From Actinidia chinensis (Eukaryota > Streptophyta > Magnoliopsida > Ericales > Actinidiaceae), in NCBI GenBank assembly GCA_009663005.1, contig CM018906.1, forward strand, positions 694,792 to 717,291: a stretch of 22,500 nucleotides of DNA, written 5' to 3'. Positions 9,187 through 16,812 of the stretch are shown piece after piece (the first letter of the stretch is position 1; each line of letters starts with the position of its first letter). The position numbers were made by a program, and so were the translations under genes. The notes under the pieces are model-generated. The model was not told where the DNA came from and did not search any database. It worked only from the letters and a program-made list of their open reading frames with translations.

Positions 9187-10233
9187 TCATGGTGTTAAAC
9201 TTTCTTGGCTTTTCGTGGAAAGGCGCTTCAGAAACTCATAGGTAGTGATCATGGTGGTTGCAGACATGGACATGGAAGCCCACCGCGGTCCCAAGCCTCT
9301 GTAACAGGCCATCCACCCACCTTCTCTAACCAAATTCCGAACTGTTTGCCCAATTGTCGGTCCTCTTCGCCCACTTTCATCACCATCTAAGACCTGCAAC
9401 CGCGTCTTGATCGTATCAAGGGGCATTGTAATCAAGGCTGAAACACCCCCTGCCATGGCTGCACTCAGCCCCTGAACCGCCATTATAGTCTTTGAATCCG
9501 GTCTGAAAGTGTTGACACCATTCTCACTGCTAACCTCATCTTTCTTACTTAAGTAACACCCAATTCCGCCCCAAACAAGCCTTTGAGCGACAGAGTATGA
9601 CGCCCACCAAACCGCGTTTGAAGGGGCATAGGTTAAGATTGAAATCCCAAATCCTCTATACAGACCCCTCGGTCCATCGGTACTGAGAATCTTCCTAAAC
9701 GCATCGATCCCACCGAGATATTTACACGTGGACGTGGAATTGGGAATTTTTGGGTTTTCACCGCCCTGCACCATGAGCCTCTGGCTAACCACATCGACTG
9801 GGGTCCACACTAGCTGGGCCGCCATAGCTGCGCTTAACCCGGCAGCAGCATTGGCAATGGCAGCCGCAGTTGGCTCCGGAATTCCTAACCTAATTGTCGC
9901 AATCCCAACATTGCTCTTCGTCACCTCAAGCGCTGTCATGTACAGAGCTCGAGCTGGGATTGTTCCCATCAACGAAGTCCCAAATCCTCGGTACAATCCG
10001 CGAAAACCCTCGTGCCTAACAATGGAAATCGCGGTTTTGACACACGAAACCTGCGATTGAGCCACTTGTTGCCGAGTTTTCAACACCACAACAGGGTACA
10101 GAGTGGCCGAAACCCCTGAAAACAGGGCAGCGCCAAGGAAGAAAAACTTCGATTTATCGAGCATCTGCCAATCGATATCGGCCGGTATGTGAATCTCCTG
10201 TGCCGATTCCTCATCGGCCGTGCTCAAATTCAT
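9187..10233 (-). CDS. Mitochondrial carrier (SLC25) protein, SLC25A44-like, single exon
   Basis: This encodes a 348-residue membrane transporter of the SLC25 family, predicted for the mitochondrial inner membrane. Its closest plant relatives, as I recall, are Arabidopsis At5g26200 and At1g72820, annotated as SLC25A44-like. Substrate is not known from sequence. Three Mito_carr repeats are visible. Their PX[DE]XX[KR] signatures are PVVVLKTR (about 47-54, acidic residue lost), PVDVVSQR (about 145-152, basic residue replaced) and a full PLDTIKTR (about 271-278). GLYRGFG occurs after repeats 1 and 2 and CYRGLG after repeat 3. The first ATG (MNLSTADEE) is at 10233. The frame is open further upstream to a GTG at 10242, which is not expected to start a nuclear plant gene. 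The length and uninterrupted frame are normal for the family. The IPADIDWQMLDKSKF start is typical of this plant group. Confidence 0.92.
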   Translation of the reverse strand: MNLSTADEESAQEIHIPADIDWQMLDKSKFFFLGAALFSGVSATLYPVVVLKTRQQVAQSQVSCVKTAISIVRHEGFRGLYRGFGTSLMGTIPARALYMTALEVTKSNVGIATIRLGIPEPTAAAIANAAAGLSAAMAAQLVWTPVDVVSQRLMVQGGENPKIPNSTSTCKYLGGIDAFRKILSTDGPRGLYRGFGISILTYAPSNAVWWASYSVAQRLVWGGIGCYLSKKDEVSSENGVNTFRPDSKTIMAVQGLSAAMAGGVSALITMPLDTIKTRLQVLDGDESGRRGPTIGQTVRNLVREGGWMACYRGLGPRWASMSMSATTMITTYEFLKRLSTKSQESLTP

Positions 10234-10502
10234 CTTCGCCACTTTCAGATCCTCAAGTTAACCCTCAAAAACCCAACCCTAATTCGCTCCCAACCTCACC
10301 TTCATCTAATTCTACAGCCCTAACTGTACAAAACCGAAAACCTAACACTAATTCCAAAACTGTACAATCGCGGAATCATCATATCATACAAATCTAAAAA
10401 CACAAAATCAAATATCCCAATCCCAACACAATTTACACAGCTAGGTCACGGATCTAGGGGTTTTTTTCCTCTTGCGAAGCCAGTTCTTCGATCGAAACGG
10501 AT

Positions 10503-10556
10503 CTAACATTTCTGGATCGTCCTTACCGGAGAATCAAAGTTTGAAGCAATCATCTT

Positions 10557-10592
<36 letters not shown>

Positions 10593-10640
10593 CGCCGTCG
10601 TCGTCGACCGTCGGATCTCGAAGCGACGACAGTAAAGCAT
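10503..10640 (-). CDS. Upstream ORF in the carrier leader with a Thr-Ala repeat
   Basis: Between the TATA-like tract and the carrier start, an ATG at 10638-10640 opens 45 codons ending in TAG at 10503-10505. The peptide starts MLYCRRFEIRRS. It then runs through a GGCAAC hexanucleotide repeat that encodes six Ala-Thr pairs, and ends RTIQKC. The stop is about 270 bases before the carrier ATG. If translated it would reduce carrier expression. A donor-like CCG|GTAAGG at about 10530 could splice out part of it. Expression is not shown. Confidence 0.35.
10561..10602 (-). repeat. Hexanucleotide microsatellite (GGCAAC)5 in the carrier leader
   Basis: On the plus strand GTTGCC is repeated five times, followed by GTCGCC and GTC units; minus-strand unit GGCAAC. 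It lies inside the uORF and keeps its frame, because the unit is a multiple of three. Confidence 0.85.
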
Positions 10641-10696
10641 CTGATCTCGTCGGAGAAAACTAATCAGCAATCTCTGTCTATATAAAAAACAAAGTA

Positions 10697-10712
10697 GAGA
10701 TATATAGATGTG

Positions 10713-10759
<47 letters not shown>
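10697..10759 (-). promoter_or_regulatory. Carrier gene core promoter region (TATA tract plus CT repeat)
   Basis: On the minus strand a (CT)n run (10759-10728) precedes a TATATATATATA tract and CTATATATC (10727-10697). A pyrimidine patch and TATA region about 460 bp before the ATG suit a plant core promoter, with a start site near 10670. Further upstream, CACGTG at 10897-10902 within GGCACGTGTC is a G-box/ABRE-type site. The start site is inferred. Confidence 0.5.
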
Positions 10760-10762
<3 letters not shown>

Positions 10763-10970
10763 GGAGGAGAGATAGAATCGGTATACACAGTTCTTTGGGG
10801 GGAGGAGAGAGAGACGGGAGTGACTGAGAGCTGTGGGCGAACCGGCATTGCTTTTAGGATAAAAAGTGAGGAGAGAGAGAAACCGGGAGGAGCGGGCACG
10901 TGTCGGTCACAGGTTCAGCAGCTCTTTGTTAGGGTTTGTGTCGGGACGACGGCCTTTGTCCGAACGAATA

Positions 10971-11373
10971 AGAGTAAATTTCATCATTGGTATGTGTAGT
11001 ATTAAATATTCTTACTTTGGTTCTTATAATTTTAATTTAAATAATTAATATTTATAGTTTCAATACGGTTCTGATATATTTTTTATATCAATACCCATTG
11101 ATAATTTAGATTAAAATTAAGTATGATAAGCTCATATGACCTTTTTTAAAAGATAATTTTGGTCACCATAGTTTGATTGAAGTTTTGTTTTGATCCTTAA
11201 AAATAATCATATGAGATTTTATATATATATTATGTTCAAATTATCAACAAGTATTTACAGGAGACTATATTGGAACTATATTGAATCTATAAGATCTTAA
11301 TTATTCAAATTAAAACTATAAAAAACAAAATAAAACTTTAGTCAAACTAAAGGTACCAATGATAAATTCTACC
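10971..11373. mobile_element. MITE-like TIR element, copy 2, diverged
   Basis: The left end GAGTAAATTTCATCATTGG and the right end, reverse-complemented GGTAGAATTTATCATTGG, match the termini of the element at 8566-8930. The interiors also align: GACTATATTGGAACTA near 11264 corresponds to the other copy's GACTACATTGGAACTA. A TA lies before the left end. It is AT-rich with no coding capacity. It sits upstream of the carrier promoter, so the two copies bracket the carrier gene. The right boundary is approximate. Confidence 0.65.
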
Positions 11374-11471
11374 ACTCAACACATCACTAAACGCATCCAT
11401 CTTATCCACGAGATGGGATTGGGTGTGGACGGTATTGTACAAGTGGAGTCCGGATTGGGCCGATAGTTGTC

Positions 11472-11508
11472 GCCACGTCAGAGAAAGGTTGTCGAAGGTG
11501 GACGTGGC
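11472..11508. promoter_or_regulatory. Paired inverted ACGT elements
   Basis: GCCACGTC (11472-11479) and GACGTGGC (11501-11508) are exact reverse complements with ACGT cores, 21 bases apart. ACGTGGC is an ABRE/bZIP-type core. There is no supported gene start next to them; the nearest is the carrier, about 800 bp away beyond a MITE. Function is unproven. Confidence 0.35.
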
Positions 11509-12513
11509 CATATGCCCAGTCACGAGGCTTTTCCTTTGGGTTTGATTGCCCACGGTAAGAGGTGGGATCGGATCCGTACAATTATATAGTTTCTCTTTCT
11601 TGTTTGCACCCAACAGTTAGCCACCCCACCCGCCGCCTCTATGACCCCAACGACTTCTACAATTGATATGCGTCACGGGGCGGCGGGGCTTCAATACCAT
11701 GGTGGATCCTGTAGCATGTCTTGTGTCTTGTAGTATTTGACCAGGATCCAAGGGGATGGTTGAAAGCGATCACTATTTTAAAATTATATATAGATTATAA
11801 ATTCATCTTTCCAAAGTTAACATTTTGGCCCGTAATTAATTTGAATACGTGTTAGCTCACCTATCAAGCTACTTAAAATTCCCTATTAATTCAACACTCA
11901 CTTGCCTCAATAAATGTGTTGATTCACTATTCACTGTCTATTTATTATTTTATTATTATTTTTTTAAAAAAAAGTATGTTGAAGATTGTTCATAAAAAAT
12001 AAAAAAATCAATTCTAAAAAACGTATATTGATTAAATAGAGTTAAGATAAAGTATTAAAATAGTGACTTGCTAAAGAAAAAAAATATTATTTTAAATTAG
12101 AATTTAGTTCAAAGTAACTTCTACACTCTTTTTTATCTCTAACTTGTTTAAATTTTTATTTATTATTTTTTCAATTTAATTTAGTTTTTTGGATAGTTGA
12201 TATGACAAAAAGATGAGAGACTGTAGAGAGTTTAGAGGGAGAAAGTGGTTTTATAATTTTAAAAGATGAATAATGACTACACATGCAGGGAGCAGTGTCA
12301 TTTCCTAAATGTGAGACCTATCAGGAAACCTATTGGAGCTCTTTTTTGCATTGACTTCCTAAATTAGAGCAAAATTATGGGAAGAGAAGTGGCTGGAAAT
12401 CTCGATACACCATGTTGCCGAAAATGCATTGGAATTGAGAGAGAACAGTTTTTTGGAGGGGAGGATCGGGCGGCCATGCAAAACTCAGCCATAACTCTAC
12501 CTACGCAATAGTT
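11509..12513. other. AT-rich intergenic DNA
   Basis: No gene is supported. A 9-bp inverted repeat (TGGATCCTG at 11703, CAGGATCCA at 11742) and long A/T runs from 11930 to 12200 are the only visible structure. The last part may be the 3' flank of the ankyrin/PGG pseudogene. Confidence 0.4.
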
Positions 12514-14378
12514 TCAGATACGATCATGCGCTGCTAGGATTCTCATTACGTTGCATCGTCTTTTCCATCTCTCAACGAGATTTGGGCACCTGTTCCACAT
12601 CCATACGAAGAAGCGGCTTGTGAGAAGCACCAGAACAAATGCACAAACTACAATCCAAACATATAGTGATAGCGGAACTATCACGTGAAGATTTTCCGAC
12701 CATAGCATTGGAAACACCATTTCAAGCGTCAAAATATACGCGCCAGCCATGGTTGCAATTGCACTGCACATTGCGAATATCATCAGCCATAGAAAGAGCT
12801 TGTTCTCGAAGGGAAATCCACTCAAGGCCAGAAGGATAGTGTTCAGAGACGTTATTAAGGAGGCGGTGTTAAGAAACAAGCAAGAAGGATAAAGGTTCAC
12901 CACACTTTGAGTGCCCGGAATGGATGTTCCAGCAACGTGGAATGAGCCGTCTCCAACACCATTATTTGGGGTTATATTGTCTTGCCAAACACCACCTGGC
13001 GGACTTAGAACAGCCTGGTAAGCCATGGTGGCTGTTAGGGTGGCTGCTGTGACTAAATGGCCACAAACCTCCTTGAGCCAGGCATCGTCGACCTTTAGAT
13101 ACTTATTCCAGAACCTCAGAAATGATTGCCATTGTGATTCTCAGCAAATTTTTTAGGACTATTTGGGGGTGACGACGTCCTCTGATCTTCACCAGTTGGT
13201 GGTTTTGGGTGGAGATCCTCGTAGGCTTTTCGCACACTGGCTTGCAGAAAAAAACTCACGGATTGCCATGAAAAGTCTAGTTGGACGGTGATCCAGAACA
13301 TCCAAAGCTGTAGAACCATTCTGGTTCTTAATATTGGCGTTTTCTTTGGAAGTCTTTATTCAAAATAGGTATTCTATGGTCTGCACAACATGCCATCAAC
13401 GTTAGAAGCTTCAAAAAAAGAACAAAGCTCTGTTTCTTTTTCCTTTCCTTCCCTTCCCTATCAGTAAATAGTTCCTTGTGAAAAGAACCTAGTTTCTCTT
13501 CAATGAACTAGAACTCATCTGCAGAGAAGCTCATATCTTCTAAAGTTAATACCCATGCTATATAGGTCATATTTAATGCAAATTAAGGTTGCCACTATAG
13601 CAGGTCTAGGACAGTTTTAGTGGGTATGCAAATGCTGCTCCAAATTTTTCTGGAGAGACTAATTCCGGTGACTAAAACCCACGCCATTGTGCTGCGTATA
13701 AGAAACATTTGTCATTATTCGATGTCATGATGACATGATCTCTACAAAAAAACCCTACATAATATGATGCATTAGGACAAATATATACGTTTAAAGCATG
13801 CATGTGTATCTGTATCTATACAAATGCTTACGTCCGTTTGCTTGAGGGCTGCAGCAAGATGCAAGATGATGTTGTCGTTGCCGTCCTGAGAGTTGAGGAG
13901 AAACTCCATGTCATTGCCCCCGCAAATACTCCACAGTGTTGTATTTGACACAAGTGCAAAACAGTCTCTCCTCTGCTTATTTTTTCAAGGATTGACTCAG
14001 GACGGGCCCGAATCAGTTCCTCTATGACCTCAACTCGCCCTGTCATGGCCACCAAGTGGGGAGGGGTTCTACCATCTTGATCACTCGTAACAACTCTCGT
14101 ACGATCTCCACATGGCTCTCAGCCGAAGCCAAGTGAAGAGGGGAGCACCGCATTGAGTCTAACTCGGTAACGAGTTTGGGTTTTCGGCTTAGGAGCGTTC
14201 TCGTAAAATTCAGGTGATCACCAAGCACTGTTATGTGCAAGGGAGTGTCGTCGAAGCATGTGAGAGAAACTCTGTCCAGAATGAGTTGATCTTCTTCACT
14301 CAATGCCTCTAATTCTAGGACACTGCCACTCAGAGATGCTTTGTAGAGCCTTCTTTCCATATCTGCTGTCTCACTCAT
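12514..14378 (-). pseudogene. Ankyrin-repeat PGG-domain protein (BDA1/ITN1-like), multiply frameshifted
   Basis: Exon 1 is 14378-13832 (donor GTAAGC), the intron is 13831-13381 and exon 2 is 13380-12514 (acceptor TGTGCAG). Intact relatives are membrane proteins with N-terminal ankyrin repeats and a C-terminal PGG domain with four membrane segments. Exon 1 begins MSETADMERRLYKASLSGSV and has ankyrin motifs DDTPLHI and CSPLHLASAESHVEIVRELL. It then loses frame near 14085, where family sequence is also missing. QDGRTPPHLVAMTGRVEVIE continues in a second frame; after VLHLC (about 13940) and again near 13920 the frame changes to give NSQDGND and ILHLAAALKQTD. Exon 2 has an in-frame TGA near 13360, a shift in a T run (about 13250) and another near 13120, before DDAWLKEVCGHLV. 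The PGG part, with SPPGG, is then open for 170 codons to the stop at 12514. Confidence 0.85.
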
Positions 14379-15030
14379 CTCGACATAAGCTCAATACTAT
14401 TTGGAGGAGTCGAATAAGCCACTTATTAAGGGCAAGATAACTATAAGGGATAATGAAAACAATTGATAAAAGTAAAGCATTGAAGTAAAGGAGATTCCAA
14501 GTGTCTGTCTTTGAAGTTATAAAAGCATGTGAATAGTGTAACTTTCCTGATGAGCAACTATCAGAGAACCCAATGTCTAAGCTAATATGTGACTCAATAT
14601 CTGGACTGCCTATTCAAGGATTAAAGCTATAAATTGAAAAAGCTCTTTTTTAAAACGGTCTTACACAAACGCTATAGCATAACTTAAAAGCTATCTTCCC
14701 TTCCTAATAATCGGCTGTTTTCAGCTTACAATAAGTCGTCTTCTGCTTATAATCAATAAACAAAAGCTACACCAAACATTTTAGCACAAAAAGAAAGATA
14801 ACAAAAACATAACAGAACCAAAACTATGCCATAAGCTGTGACTAAAAAGCAAACATCAGTATGGGCTAAAATAGCCATTAATCATTAATGATTATATAAT
14901 TGGATCTTATAGTTGCAACTTTGCTCTTATAGGAAAAAGTGCAAAGGCTCTTTAGGAGTAGTTTAGAAGGAAGCCAATCAAACCAAAAATATTTTAAATG
15001 GTATAGCTTCTATGTTAATTTTTTATTTTT
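14379..15030. other. Intergenic DNA upstream of the ankyrin pseudogene
   Basis: AT-rich, with no supported ORF or RNA. Repeated AAAGCT, AGCTTA and ACCAAACA words between about 14640 and 14790 resemble parts of plant hAT-type non-autonomous elements. No matching terminal repeats could be delimited. Confidence 0.35.
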
Positions 15031-15914
15031 GGGCGGCACTGATGCCACACTTTTATGGTGCCACGAATATTTGTTCGATTTGACATTTTTACCTTCGTCT
15101 CTCTGACTCTTCTCTGCCTGCTCTTCTTCCTCAGTTCTTTAGCTTTTTATCTCACTACAAAGTTTTTTCCTTCTTCTATCGCTATGAAACAAACACACTG
15201 ACGAATCATTTACCTAGCCCACACTCATGGGCACTAGACAGCACCTGTCTCTCTCTCTCTCTCTCTCTCAAACTCACAACCTGTCTCTGTCTCTATCTCT
15301 CATGGCCTAACACCAAAAATTAACTTCTAGTTCATCTAAATTACCACCACAGATCACCACTCATAGCCCACAAATAAGACCACTTGTACATTACTTTCGA
15401 TTTTAGAGTGACAAGGGTTTGAGTTAAATGAGAGATAAAAAAAATGTAGAAGTGTATTTTCGCATCAGAAAATGGTTGAAGAAGATGGGTATCAGGAAGA
15501 GATACAGAAATGAAGTAGAGGTGCGAAATGGGGAAGCGAAAAAGATGGCGAGGGCAAGTCATCTTTGATCTTGAGGATGGGAGGAAAAAAAAATATTTGG
15601 CGGCTCATGATGGTTGATCGCTACCGTTGATCTTTGAAAACAAGATCGAAAACGGGGAAAGGAGAGAAGAGAAGATAACTTAGTTTTCTGGTGGCATCAA
15701 GTAATCAAGTTGCTGCGCCATGAGCAGAGGAGACGATGCCTCTCACAATGCTTAATGGCAGCTTCAGAATTAATTCTCTCTCTCTCTTGGGACTTGTAGA
15801 GAAAGAAAAGGGTTCAAAATAGGAAATATAAGAGAGAGAAAGGAGGGTAAAATAGTCAAGACAATACAAATGAGCATGGCACCATAAAACTGAGTCATAG
15901 CATTAGTGCCACCC
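15031..15914. mobile_element. 884-bp non-autonomous DNA element with long imperfect TIRs
   Basis: The left end begins GGGCGGCACTGATGC and continues to TTTTATGGTGCCACG. The right end, reverse-complemented, begins GGGTGGCACTAATGC and continues to TTTTATGGTGCCATG. Similarity continues inward (ATTTTTACCTTCGTC against ATTTTACCCTCC), so the inverted repeats span about 70-80 bp. The interior has CT repeats (about 15248-15268, 15776-15786) and no transposase frame. Flanks are T-rich on both sides, so a target duplication cannot be read. Long TIRs beginning with G would suit a Mutator-like origin, as an inference. Confidence 0.65.
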
Positions 15915-16812
15915 TTTTTTCTTTTGAACAAAAAAGTTTCCAAGTGTCAAAGATCCTCAAAAAATGAAGAGACGCAAGTTGCTAACTTGGTTTCATGACT
16001 TCAGAGACGTGGTGGTGGTGGTGGTGGGTGGGTGGGTGGCGGGGGGACTCAAACATAAGAAGAATCAAGAAAAATCATCAAATTTAGCAGTACGTAGCAC
16101 CAATTTTTTTGTTGCGTGACTTCCATTCTAAGAAGCCATTATTCACCTCAGTTAACACAAGCATATCTGACATATATGGGAAATTATGAACAGTTACCAC
16201 CAGTTTTTTCCATGATCCTGGCATTCCCCGATTGTTTACGTCTTTTTTATTTCGTATTTTTACTTATTTTATTCCCGTTTACAAAGAGAAAAACACATAA
16301 ATCCGCCATTCACCTGAAAGCCTTTTCGAATTCTCTTGAAGTCAGACGTACAAGCACAAAAAGATAAAATGAACATACAAAGAAGTTTGTAGAGAGTACA
16401 AAACCTAAAATAGACTGATTTCACCTCATAATATTCATACATACCACTTCCACAATCATATATTCCCTGGCAACCAGTGGTAGAAGGAACCAAATCTGAC
16501 CGAAAAAGTATGCCCACAAAAAACTGGCTAAAAGAATATTTCCAAAAGGCATTCCATCTGACGAAATGGATAAAAATAAAGTAATTCTCAAAAGCCAAGT
16601 GGGATGCTTACAATACTTGCAAAATTATTGAATGCCTTACTACTAAATATCTTATCGATTTTGGTTAGGTTGGGGGAGTTCAACCTTTGACCACATAACC
16701 TAGGAGGCAATCAAAGTTTATGCAACTACTGCGCCATTAGTTATAGAGTACATAATAGATATCAAAAAACTGGGAAACTCAGAAGTTAGCTTCCATACCT
16801 GGTCAAAACTCA
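15915..16812. other. Intergenic DNA and possible 3' UTR of the methyltransferase gene
   Basis: No coding exon is supported. Just after the methyltransferase stop, on the minus strand, GACCAG|GTATGG looks like a donor. TTTCGTCAG near 16560 looks like an acceptor, so a spliced 3' UTR exon around 16300-16558 is possible. The open minus frame there (about 16269-16558) has no family similarity I recognise. Confidence 0.35.
16026..16046 (+). other. G-quadruplex-capable G-rich tract
   Basis: Four runs of at least three G occur within 21 bases: GGG-T-GGG-T-GGG-TGGC-GGGGGG. They are preceded by (GGT)n from about 16010. This fits the G3+N1-7 quadruplex pattern on the plus strand. It lies between the TIR element and the 3' side of the methyltransferase gene. 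Confidence 0.7.

Noticed and set aside
9728..10060. 110-codon plus-strand open frame over the carrier
   Set aside because: It is the antisense shadow of the carrier coding sequence and has no family similarity of its own.
10472..10663. Plus-strand Leu-Pro repeat frame
   Set aside because: It starts at a non-ATG codon and reads the opposite strand of the hexanucleotide repeat in the carrier leader; no plant gene signals.
11347..11613. 88-codon minus-strand frame near the ACGT pair
   Set aside because: No recognisable domain, and its last codons run into the MITE at 10971-11373. More likely chance.
16269..16598. Minus-strand frame as a ninth coding exon of the methyltransferase
   Set aside because: The in-frame stop at 16813 comes first, and the reading has no similarity to the family. 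It may be 3' UTR.
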